Shown here: piece by piece, positions 35,787-43,071 of the stretch
Position numbering within the stretch: position 1 is the stretch's first letter
How the letters are laid out: each line of letters begins with the position of its first letter
Assembly (NCBI GenBank): GCA_022821545.1
Contig: JAJEDJ010000002.1
Location: 120,679 to 184,678 of the forward strand
From: Caldilineaceae bacterium
GTDB taxonomy: Bacteria > Chloroflexota > Anaerolineae > Caldilineales > Caldilineaceae
DNA length: 64,000 nucleotides
Direction of reading: 5' to 3'
Notes under the pieces: model-generated
The model's input: the letters and a program-made list of their open reading frames with translations, nothing else
Databases searched by the model: none
What the model was told of the DNA's origin: nothing
Program-made: the position numbers and the translations under genes

Positions 35787-36746
35787 CTAATACTCTTCAG
35801 TCGTGATGAACTTCATATTGATCAGCGTAAGCACAAGGGTGAGGAGGAACAGGACGACGCCGATGGCGGAAGCGTAGCCCATCTTGTTGATGCGGAAGGC
35901 ATTCCAGAACATCCACATCCCCGGCACCATTGTGCTGTTGATCGGTCCGCCCTGCGTCATCGCGAATACCGCCGTGAACTCCTGGACACCCCACATGATC
36001 GTCAGGACCGAAATCAGCTTGATCTGCCCTGCGATCAGCGGCAGTTCGATAGACCAGAAGCGCCGCATCTCGGAGGCGCCGTCGATCATCGCGCTTTCGA
36101 CGATTTCGTAGGGGATCGCCTGCAGGCCCGCCAGCAGAATCAGGATGGCCACTCCGTCCACCCACGGGAAATTGCGCAGCATCACCGCGTACAGCGCCAC
36201 GTTCGGGTCCGACAGCCACGCCCGCGTCCACGACTCCAGTCCTATCCATGACAAGAACAGATTCAGCGGTCCTACCTTCACGTCATAGATGAATTTCCAG
36301 AGCATCAACGGCACGATCGCGGGAATAACCACCGGCAGAATCATCCCCAACCGGAACGTATACTGCGCTCTTCCCCCTCGCAGCCGGTGAATCAACACGG
36401 CAATGAACAATGAAACACCGACCGTGGACACCACATACCAGGCCGCCAGCTGCAGCATGTGGTCCATCGAGTTCAGGAATACCCGGTCTTTGGTGAAAAG
36501 CTGGACGAAGTTGCCCAAGCCGACAAAGTCTGCGGACAAGCCCGGGGCCCACTTGAAGGCCGACCGGTACAGCCCCAGCAGGGCGGGGTAGTACATAAAT
36601 ATCAGGAGAAAGACGAAGGTGGGGGCGAGCATAGTGTAGGCGACGCGCCCCTCATAGAGGCGTTTTCCGAGCGATTTCCTGCGCATCTGCAGGGGCGGGA
36701 CCTGGGCCGCGGCATCGGGCAGGGCGGGCATCTCTTTTACAGCCAT
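35787..36746 (-). CDS. Carbohydrate ABC transporter permease, MalF type
   Basis: 319 residues from ATG 36746 (GAGGA upstream). Six membrane segments after a cytoplasmic N-terminus; EAA loop VESAMIDGASEMRRFWSIEL. It ends NMKFITTEEY. With the MalG-type permease and the solute-binding protein it makes a three-gene sugar uptake set. Confidence 0.92.
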   Translation of the reverse strand: MAVKEMPALPDAAAQVPPLQMRRKSLGKRLYEGRVAYTMLAPTFVFLLIFMYYPALLGLYRSAFKWAPGLSADFVGLGNFVQLFTKDRVFLNSMDHMLQLAAWYVVSTVGVSLFIAVLIHRLRGGRAQYTFRLGMILPVVIPAIVPLMLWKFIYDVKVGPLNLFLSWIGLESWTRAWLSDPNVALYAVMLRNFPWVDGVAILILLAGLQAIPYEIVESAMIDGASEMRRFWSIELPLIAGQIKLISVLTIMWGVQEFTAVFAMTQGGPINSTMVPGMWMFWNAFRINKMGYASAIGVVLFLLTLVLTLINMKFITTEEY

Positions 36747-36766
36747 CAGCGTATCCTCATTGGAGG

Positions 36767-36838
36767 CGTGAGGAGTTGGAGGAATCAGGGAGTGAGAGGC
36801 ATGAATCACCTCTCACTCCTCTTCACTCTCTCCTCACG
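36767..36838. repeat. Nested hairpin copy of the purine-rich dispersed element
   Basis: Inner arms GGAGTGAGAGG (36789-36799) and its complement (36809-36819) around a 9-nt loop, within outer arms CGTGAGGAG (36767-36775) and complement (36830-36838). It lies between the solute-binding gene and its permease; such a hairpin could trim expression of the permeases relative to the binding protein (inference). Confidence 0.75.
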
Positions 36839-36839
36839 A

Positions 36840-38330
36840 TTAGCAGGTCAGCCCTTCGCGCTCGATGTAGCGGTCGGCATAGGCGTCGAAGGATTCCTGG
36901 ATGATGTTCAGGGCGGTGTCCAGGTCCATCTGGTCGAGCATATAGGAGCGCCAGGCCTGGCCGATCGGCTCGGCCGCTTCGGCGTCCAGTTTGACCTCTT
37001 CGTAGACGAACATCTGCGTCTCACCGATCTGCTCGGTCAGCAGCGCAAACGGTTCCTCGAAGCGCGGGTCGACCGGTACGTTCTTCACGTTCGGCATCAG
37101 CGTGCCGATCTCCGACTGGATGGTGTGCAGGTTGTCCGGCACCGAAATCCAGCGCATCAGGTCGACGGCTGCATCGATCACCCCGTCCTTTTCGGAACGG
37201 GTGGTAATCGCGATCTGGTCGCCCACAGGGCCGCCAATCGGCCATGCCGGCGTCGGCGGGTCCGTAACCAGGTCACTGCTCTCCTTGGTCAGGAGCGGAG
37301 CAAAGAAGGTGCTCCACTCGAAGTCGACCAGCGGGTCGTGCAGCAGGCGCGGGAAGGACCAGGTGCCGTTTTCCATGATCGGCTCGACCTTGTTGAGGAA
37401 GCGCGTGTGTGTATCGGTTGCGCGGGTTGTCCAGTCCGCCGGTCGGAAGGGCACGTTCAGCTTCCACAGCTCCATCCATTCGCGGTACTGCGGCAGATGG
37501 GCGTGGTAGATGCCGTTTTCGATGGCGCAGGCGACCTCTTCATAGGTGGCGGTGCCGCGGTCGGGATTGACCAGTGGTTCGACCTCGCCGGCCATGAGCA
37601 TCCCGCCCATCTGCAGGCGGTACCAGTGGTCGGTATCGGAAACGGGGCCGGTCCAACCGCCATAGGCGTCAACGTCCTCATCGCGGAAGGCCTGGCAGAT
37701 GGCGAGGAAGTCGGCGTAGTTCTGGGGCGATTCGAGGCCGAGGTCGTTGAACCAGTCGACGTTGTAGTAGAAGAAGGTGGTGACGAGGCCGAATACCATG
37801 TTGTAGTACCCGTCCCGCATGAGCGTTTCACCGGTCGGAATCGGGAAGAACTGGTCCAACCACTTCTCGCTGCCGGGGTCGCCGGCCGGGATGTAGGGGT
37901 TCGGCTGGTTGAAGTAGGGCGTCAACTCTGTCCACCAGTTCTTATCCAAATCGTCCTTGATGTGCCAGTGGGCGTGGGTGACGATGTGTGGAATCGTCCC
38001 CGCCGTCTGCTGGGCAATGGTCCATTCACGGCTGCTGATGCCCTGGGGAATACGGATCCACTCGATGCTGACGTCGGGGTGATCCGCGGTGTAGCCGTCC
38101 AGCACTTCGAGGATCTTGTTGTGGGGCAGCGGGTTGTCTTCGGTGCGCTCCATGCTCTGGGTGGGCGTCCAGGAGCCCCAGTAGGTGACCAGCTCCTTGG
38201 TTTCGCCCATCGCGGCTTCGCCATCGCCGGCCGGGGCCATGGGCGCCTGGCAGGCGGCAAGCCCCACGGCCGCGGAGGCGACGCCAGCAGTCTTCAGGAA
38301 TGCGCGTCGAGAAAGTGCATGATCTTTCAT
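36840..38330 (-). CDS. Extracellular sugar-binding lipoprotein of the rhamnoside ABC transporter
   Basis: 496 residues from ATG 38330 (AAAGGA upstream). Tat motif SRRAFLK, hydrophobic segment and lipobox LAAC at about residue 27, followed by an acidic linker. The mature part has the family 1 solute-binding look (YWGSWTPTQSMERTEDNP, FFYYNVDWFNDLGLESPQNY, and YTADHPDVSIEWI). First gene of the minus-strand operon, followed by a hairpin and both permeases. Ligand inferred as rhamnose-containing saccharide from the downstream enzymes. Confidence 0.9.
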   Translation of the reverse strand: MKDHALSRRAFLKTAGVASAAVGLAACQAPMAPAGDGEAAMGETKELVTYWGSWTPTQSMERTEDNPLPHNKILEVLDGYTADHPDVSIEWIRIPQGISSREWTIAQQTAGTIPHIVTHAHWHIKDDLDKNWWTELTPYFNQPNPYIPAGDPGSEKWLDQFFPIPTGETLMRDGYYNMVFGLVTTFFYYNVDWFNDLGLESPQNYADFLAICQAFRDEDVDAYGGWTGPVSDTDHWYRLQMGGMLMAGEVEPLVNPDRGTATYEEVACAIENGIYHAHLPQYREWMELWKLNVPFRPADWTTRATDTHTRFLNKVEPIMENGTWSFPRLLHDPLVDFEWSTFFAPLLTKESSDLVTDPPTPAWPIGGPVGDQIAITTRSEKDGVIDAAVDLMRWISVPDNLHTIQSEIGTLMPNVKNVPVDPRFEEPFALLTEQIGETQMFVYEEVKLDAEAAEPIGQAWRSYMLDQMDLDTALNIIQESFDAYADRYIEREGLTC

Positions 38331-38528
38331 TGTTCTTTTCCTTTCTGTAGAGTTGTGAAATAGGAATCCGGTCTTGTCCGGCAAGGATTCTGTCGACTAT
38401 GCGGCCGTCAGCGGTGAGGCACGCAGCCAATGCTAATTTGACGGTGGAGAATTGGAGGAACTGCCGGTTTTCTGCTGAAAGCGGTCCTTCTAATCGAGCA
38501 ATGGCGCGGCTGTGGGAGAATTCTGGCA

Positions 38529-38557
38529 AGTATAACAAGAATGGCACGCTATGTCTA
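38529..38557 (-). promoter_or_regulatory. Probable sigma-70-type promoter of the rhamnoside operon
   Basis: On the minus strand TAGACA (38557-38552), a 17-bp spacer, and TATACT (38534-38529); each hexamer matches the consensus at five of six positions. It would give a leader of about 190 nt before the solute-binding gene. Confidence 0.6.
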
Positions 38558-38590
38558 GAAATTTAACTGTGGGCCTGTTCGGTTCAGAGG

Positions 38591-38618
38591 TTGACTTGCC
38601 AACTGCGTATGCTATGAT
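38591..38618 (+). promoter_or_regulatory. Probable sigma-70-type promoter of the DegT cluster
   Basis: TTGACT (38591-38596), a 16-bp spacer, and TATGAT (38613-38618), followed by a leader of about 120 nt that contains the purine-rich element copy before the start codon at 38748. Confidence 0.6.
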
Positions 38619-38664
38619 TGTCGGCACGCCCACCTAATGTCCAACTGCCAGTGGTGAGTATGGA

Positions 38665-38719
38665 GTAGTGAGAAGTGAGTAGGTGTTCCTCTTTTCTCGC
38701 TTCTCTCCGCTCTCTTCTC
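38665..38719. repeat. Purine-rich dispersed element, leader copy
   Basis: Left part AGTAGTGAGAAGTGAGTAGG and right part complementary in style (CCTCTTTTCTCGCTTCTCTC); it contains the 17-nt block shared exactly with the intragenic copy at 21582-21598. Located in the untranslated leader of the aminotransferase gene. Confidence 0.7.
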
Positions 38720-38747
38720 GCCCTCCAATCCAGTCAGGAGTTGCACG

Positions 38748-40031
38748 ATGAGCAAGTTAGCCCTACTCGGCGGCGAGAAGGCCGTCACCACCGAGCCCCA
38801 TTCCGCCGGCCACCACCGTTCACCGATGTGGGAAAGCGGCAAGGCCGCCGACTGGGAGGCGTTCTCCGAGGCCTTCGCCGCAAAGATGCAGGCCGCCTAC
38901 GCCCTGCCCGTCTCCTCCGGACAGGTCGCCCTGAACTCCGCCCTTGTCGCCGCCCAGGCCGGCCCCGGGGACGAAGTCATCGTGCCCTCCTTCACCTGGA
39001 TCGCCAGCGTAAGCTGCATCATGCACAACAACGCCGTCCCCATCTTCGCGGACGTCGATCCCAAAACATACACGCTCGACCCGGAGGATGTGCGCCGCAA
39101 GATCACACACCGCACCAAGGCGATTATCGCCGTCGACCTCTACGGCCATCCCGCCTATCTAAAGGAGTTGCTCGCCATCGCCCGCGAACACGATATCGTC
39201 CTCATCGAAGACTCCGCGCAGGCCACCGGCGCCTATGTCGACGGCGAGATCGTCGGCGGGATCGCCGACATCACCTGTTTCAGTTTCGCGGGCAAGCCGA
39301 TTGCCGCCACCAGCGGCGGGGTGATGACGACCAACAGCCGTGAATATTACGAGCTGGGCGCGCTGGGGGGGCAGCATCCCTCGACCCTGTCCAAGATCCT
39401 CACAGACTCGGAACTGCTCAAGTACGCGTCGACCGGCGGTTACGGCGACAATCACCGTATCGACCGTTACGCGATGACGGTGGCCTACGAGGCGCTGGAG
39501 ACTTTCGAGGAGGCCAATGATGCCCGAATCGCCAACTGCGATCTCCTCACCCAGGAGCTGAGCAAGGTAAAGGGGATCACGCCGCCCTACGTTGAGCCCG
39601 GGGTCAAACATGTCTACCATATGTATTCCAGCCTCTACAATGAGGAAGAGCTGGGCGTGCCCAGAGAGGTCTTCGTCAAGGCGATCAACGCCGAAGGCAT
39701 AACCGCCCTCACCTACGTCAACAGCGCGAACTTCCTCTTCCATCCCGGCGGCAAGCCGATGCCTTCCGGGCCGATCCATCATCGCGCCCTGTTCCAGGAG
39801 AAGAATGTGTACGGGCACGGCTGCCCCTTCCAGTGCCCCCATTACACCGGCGAGGCGGATTACTCGATCGGCTCGCTGCCCGTTACCGAAAAACTGGTTG
39901 ACCAGGAGTTCAACTTCCTGCAGCCGCATCTCTCCGCCCCTAACGGCCCCGACCAGATGGAGCAGTTCCTGGACGCCGTGACCAAAGTGGTCGACAATAT
40001 CGGCGACCTGGAAGGCTACCAGGTCGACTAG
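38748..40031 (+). CDS. DegT/DnrJ/EryC1/StrS-family PLP aminotransferase
   Basis: 427 residues with CAGGAG 8 nt before the ATG. N-terminal SSGQVALNSALVAA, DEVIVPSFTWIAS, the PLP-binding DLYGHPA and IEDSAQATGA, and the Schiff-base lysine K183 in SFAGKPIAATSGG. The family transaminates keto-sugars or cyclitols, and some members are dehydratases. It is the first gene of a plus-strand cluster with two dioxygenases and a Gfo/Idh/MocA oxidoreductase; an oxidoreductase plus DegT pair is the classic way to install an amino group on a sugar or inositol ring (inference). Confidence 0.9.
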   Translation: MSKLALLGGEKAVTTEPHSAGHHRSPMWESGKAADWEAFSEAFAAKMQAAYALPVSSGQVALNSALVAAQAGPGDEVIVPSFTWIASVSCIMHNNAVPIFADVDPKTYTLDPEDVRRKITHRTKAIIAVDLYGHPAYLKELLAIAREHDIVLIEDSAQATGAYVDGEIVGGIADITCFSFAGKPIAATSGGVMTTNSREYYELGALGGQHPSTLSKILTDSELLKYASTGGYGDNHRIDRYAMTVAYEALETFEEANDARIANCDLLTQELSKVKGITPPYVEPGVKHVYHMYSSLYNEEELGVPREVFVKAINAEGITALTYVNSANFLFHPGGKPMPSGPIHHRALFQEKNVYGHGCPFQCPHYTGEADYSIGSLPVTEKLVDQEFNFLQPHLSAPNGPDQMEQFLDAVTKVVDNIGDLEGYQVD

Positions 40032-40045
40032 CGTTCGGCCGCGGA

Positions 40046-40113
40046 GGTCATGCGCAACCGCTGCGCGCAGCGCTAAAGCGCTATCGCTTTGCTATTTGAG
40101 CGCTGCGCGCGCT
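40046..40113. repeat. Dispersed GC-rich element, copy 2
   Basis: Contains CTGCGCGCAGCGCTAAAGCG and later GAGCGCTGCGCGCGCTGAG, giving strong self-complementarity around GCGCTGCGCGC. Related to the 41891-41990 repeats through TGCGCAACCGCTGCGCGCA. Lies between the aminotransferase and the next dioxygenase. Confidence 0.5.
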
Positions 40114-40131
40114 GAGACTGGAGAAATTTTA

Positions 40132-40965
40132 ATGCTGGCAGAACTGAGCCACGCCCAGTGGCAGGAATTTGAACGGGAAGGCTACCTGCGCCTGGGGCCC
40201 TGTCTGACCGACGATGAACTGGGGGCGCTGCAGCAGCGCATGGACGAAATCATGCTCGGCACCGCGCCGGTCGACTACAGCCGCATGATGATGCAATTGG
40301 ACCGCATCCCCGGCAAGACCGATGCGCCCGGCCCCGGGTCGAAAGGGCACAAAGGCGCCACGCTGCACTATCGCAAAATCCAGGACCTTGAGTTCGACCC
40401 GATTTTCCTGCGCTATATGCAGACGCCGCTCTTCCGCCACATCTGCTGCATGATATACGGCGCGGACACGCCGGTCACCTGTATGCGCGCGATGTTCATG
40501 AACAAGCCGGCGGCCGACCCGGCGGATGGCGGCGGCGGGCAAGCGGGGCAGTCCGTCGGCGGCACCCACCTCGTCTGGCATCAGGACCGCTGGACCTATT
40601 TCGACCGCGATCCTCTGATCACCATCTGGACCGCGCTCGACCCGGCCACCGTCGCCAACGGCTGCGTCCATATCGCCCCCCGCCGCCATCACACCCTGAT
40701 CAACCCCTCCCACGTCTCCGGCTTTATGACTGACGATCAGGCCCAAGCCCTGGTGGCGGAGACCGAGACGATCCCGCTGGAAATGGAGGCCGGCGAGGCG
40801 GTGCTGCTGCACAACTATCTGCCGCACAGCTCCGGCGTCAACAGCACCTCCATTGCCCGTCGCGCCTTCAGCGTCTGTTACATGGATGCCGCGACGATAG
40901 ATTCCCACAATCACGAGTACTCGGTGATCTTCGGCGACGGCGCGCTGGACCCGGAGCGGCTGTAG
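40132..40965 (+). CDS. PhyH-family Fe(II)/2-oxoglutarate dioxygenase
   Basis: 277 residues from ATG 40132 with GGAG 8 nt upstream. Iron ligands H150 and D152 in VWHQDRW; distal His in NYLPHSSGVNST with the 2-oxoglutarate Arg in IARRAFSV. A glycine-rich loop (ADGGGGQAGQSVGG) precedes the HxD and is unusual. Substrate unknown; position after the DegT gene suggests a tailoring step in the same pathway. Confidence 0.87.
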   Translation: MLAELSHAQWQEFEREGYLRLGPCLTDDELGALQQRMDEIMLGTAPVDYSRMMMQLDRIPGKTDAPGPGSKGHKGATLHYRKIQDLEFDPIFLRYMQTPLFRHICCMIYGADTPVTCMRAMFMNKPAADPADGGGGQAGQSVGGTHLVWHQDRWTYFDRDPLITIWTALDPATVANGCVHIAPRRHHTLINPSHVSGFMTDDQAQALVAETETIPLEMEAGEAVLLHNYLPHSSGVNSTSIARRAFSVCYMDAATIDSHNHEYSVIFGDGALDPERL

Positions 40966-40971
40966 CGGCAG

Positions 40972-41027
40972 GAAGCGAGGAGTGAGGGAAGAGGAGTGAG
41001 AAGAGAGTGAACACCTTTCGCTCCGCG
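40972..41027. repeat. Purine-rich dispersed element, spacer copy
   Basis: GAAGCGAGGAGTGAGGGAAG then AGGAGTGAGAAGAGAGTGAA and CACCTTTCGCTCC; the end is partly complementary to the start. Between the two dioxygenase genes. Confidence 0.65.
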
Positions 41028-41091
41028 ATTGCGACGTTGCCGACACGAACCATTTTTCACCAGCCGTTACAGTTTCAAGCAGGAGAGTGAA

Positions 41092-41889
41092 ATGCAACCT
41101 GAAATCGCACTGGCAAAACGGGAACAGATGCTGCAGGACGGCTTCTGCTTTGTTGACGACATCCTCACCGAGGCGTTTCTGCAGGAGCTGCGTGATGAGT
41201 CCGAGCGCCTCATCGCTGCTCACATGCCCCCGCCCGACGTGAGGTATCAAGGCCAGCACGTCAATGTACGCGGTGAGGAGAATGACGTCATCAAGAGGCT
41301 CCTGGAATGGCAGCCGGCGCGGCAGGCGCTGGAGGAGATGGGATTCGGTGACTTCGAGAGCACCGGCGGTATCATCATCCTGACCAAGGATCCTGGCGAA
41401 CCGGCCCTCTACTGGCACCAGGACTGGGCAAGCTGGGAGGACCCGATCAGCGTCACGCCCTGGCCGCAGCAGATCTTCGTCTCCTACTATCTGAGCGACA
41501 CCAGCGTAGAGAACGGCTGCCTCAAGGTCATCCCCGGCACGCACCTCAAGCGCATTACGCTGCATGATGAGCTGGTGCCGGCCCACGAACAGGGGGCGCG
41601 CTACATCGAAGAGGATCACCCCGTCATGTTCGGTGATCATCCCGACCAGGTCGACGTCTGCGTGCGCGCCCGTTCCTTTGTGCTGGCGGACGCCCGTCTG
41701 CTGCACTCAGCGCGCCGCAACCTGACCGATGAGCGCCGCACGCTGATTCTGGCCTGGCACAGGCGGCGGGAAGAAGTCTGGGACAAGCCACCCGCCTACT
41801 GGAAGGGCGAGATTCCGGCAGCGCTGGCCGGTCGCGACGCCGACCGGGAGTACGCGCGTTCGCGCATTCCCGGTGAACATCTCGAATAG
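41092..41889 (+). CDS. PhyH-family Fe(II)/2-oxoglutarate dioxygenase
   Basis: 265 residues from ATG 41092, preceded by AGGAGA. H109 and D111 in YWHQDWASW; DTSVENGCLKVIPGTH; distal His in RLLHSARRN and an Arg-rich DERRTLILAW. Distinct from the preceding paralogue in sequence, so it is not a recent duplicate and probably has a different substrate in the same cluster. Confidence 0.87.
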   Translation: MQPEIALAKREQMLQDGFCFVDDILTEAFLQELRDESERLIAAHMPPPDVRYQGQHVNVRGEENDVIKRLLEWQPARQALEEMGFGDFESTGGIIILTKDPGEPALYWHQDWASWEDPISVTPWPQQIFVSYYLSDTSVENGCLKVIPGTHLKRITLHDELVPAHEQGARYIEEDHPVMFGDHPDQVDVCVRARSFVLADARLLHSARRNLTDERRTLILAWHRRREEVWDKPPAYWKGEIPAALAGRDADREYARSRIPGEHLE

Positions 41890-41890
41890 C

Positions 41891-41990
41891 GCAAATGCGC
41901 AAACTGCTGCGCATTGCTTTGCTTAAGGCTTTGCCATTCGGCAAATGCGCAAACTGCTGCGCATCGCTTTGCTTAAGGCTTTGCCATTCG
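41891..41990. repeat. Two tandem 50-bp units of the GC-rich dispersed element
   Basis: Units at 41891-41940 and 41941-41990 differ at one position (GCATTGC versus GCATCGC); a partial third unit (GCAAACGCAG) follows. Each contains TGCGCAAACTGCTGCGCA (hairpin) and TTTGCCATTCGGCAAA at the junction (hairpin). Located between a dioxygenase and an oxidoreductase gene. Confidence 0.9.
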
Positions 41991-42084
41991 GCAAACGCAG
42001 AGCGACAGCCGCGTGGCTGTGCATCTAACAAAGCGTGCGCAGCGGTTCGCGCACATCGACCACAGTCCACTGAACATTGAAGCC

Positions 42085-43071
42085 ATGCGATTCGCCCTCT
42101 TTGGCGCCGGCCGCGCCGGTACAATCCACGCCCGCAACATTGCCTCCCATCCCCGCGCCGAAATCGGTTACATCTTCGACGTCGATCAGGCCGCCGCGGA
42201 GCGGCTCGCGGACGCACGCGGAGGGCAGGTTCCCCGCAGTCCGCAGGAGATCTGGGAGGCGGACGACGTCGACGCCGTCCTGATCGCCTCCTCCACCGAT
42301 ACACACGTCGACCTGCTGCGGCAGGCGATGCGGGCCGGGAAGCCAACCTACTGCGAAAAGCCGGTCGATCTCGACATCAAGAAGGTGAGAACGTTCGTGG
42401 ACGAAGCGTCGGCGAGCGACCCGCCGGTATTCATCGGATTCCGCCGCCGCTTCCAGCCTGAGTTCAGTTCCATGCAGCGGCAGGTCCGGGAGGGCGCAGT
42501 CGGACAGATCGAGTCGATCCGCATCATTGCCCGCGACTTTGCGCTGGCTCCTCTCGCTTTTCTGCAGCGCTCCGGCGGCCTGCTGCGCGACAAGATGATC
42601 CACTACTTCGACCTGGCCCCTTGGCTCGCCGCTGAGAGGCCGACCGAACTGTACGCAACCGGTTCCTGCCTCATTGACCCCATCGTCGGAGAGATGGGCG
42701 ACGTCGACACCGCGGTGGCGATCCTGCGCTTCCCCAGCGGCGCGCTGTGTACGATCGAGAACGGCCGGCGCGCGGCATACGGCTTCGATGACCGGGTCGA
42801 GGTCTTTGGCGCCGAAGGGATGCTGCAAGGCGGCTCGGCCCCCTCCGAGAATCTGGTCCAGTTCACCGCGACGGGCATCACGCAGGGCCGCTATCCCGAC
42901 TACTACGGCGAGGAGAGCTTCGCTTACGCGCTCGATGCCTTTATCACCGCGCTCGAAAGCGGGGGGGCCGTCGCGCCCTCGCTGCAGGACGGCTATCAGG
43001 CCCAGCTGATCGCTGAAGCCGCGATCGAGTCGATGCGCAGCAACCAACCGGTGCAACTCCAATGGAGATAG
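42085..43071 (+). CDS. Gfo/Idh/MocA-family oxidoreductase (inositol dehydrogenase-like)
   Basis: 328 residues from ATG 42085 (the frame opens at 42013, extension unrelated). Rossmann motif FGAGRAGTIHA, CEKPVDL with the conserved Lys, and DKMIHYFDLAPWL with the conserved His. The layout RFALFGAGRAG...IFDVD is close to inositol 2-dehydrogenases. It would supply the ketone on which the DegT enzyme acts, or oxidise the product. Its stop overlaps the start of the next gene. Confidence 0.88.
   Translation: MRFALFGAGRAGTIHARNIASHPRAEIGYIFDVDQAAAERLADARGGQVPRSPQEIWEADDVDAVLIASSTDTHVDLLRQAMRAGKPTYCEKPVDLDIKKVRTFVDEASASDPPVFIGFRRRFQPEFSSMQRQVREGAVGQIESIRIIARDFALAPLAFLQRSGGLLRDKMIHYFDLAPWLAAERPTELYATGSCLIDPIVGEMGDVDTAVAILRFPSGALCTIENGRRAAYGFDDRVEVFGAEGMLQGGSAPSENLVQFTATGITQGRYPDYYGEESFAYALDAFITALESGGAVAPSLQDGYQAQLIAEAAIESMRSNQPVQLQWR

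Larger units (their letters stand above)
38331..38747. other. Divergent intergenic region, 417 bp
   Basis: Separates the rhamnoside operon (minus) from the DegT cluster (plus). Contains two back-to-back promoter candidates 34 bp apart and one copy of the purine-rich dispersed element, listed separately. No regulator gene is present next to either promoter. Confidence 0.7.

Noticed and set aside
36459..38363. 634-codon plus-strand frame opposite the solute-binding gene
   Set aside because: Antisense shadow: no start signal and no recognisable domains, while the minus strand encodes a clear Tat lipoprotein.
40129..41706. 525-codon minus-strand frame spanning two dioxygenase genes
   Set aside because: It runs across two well-supported genes and their spacer, with no domain of its own.
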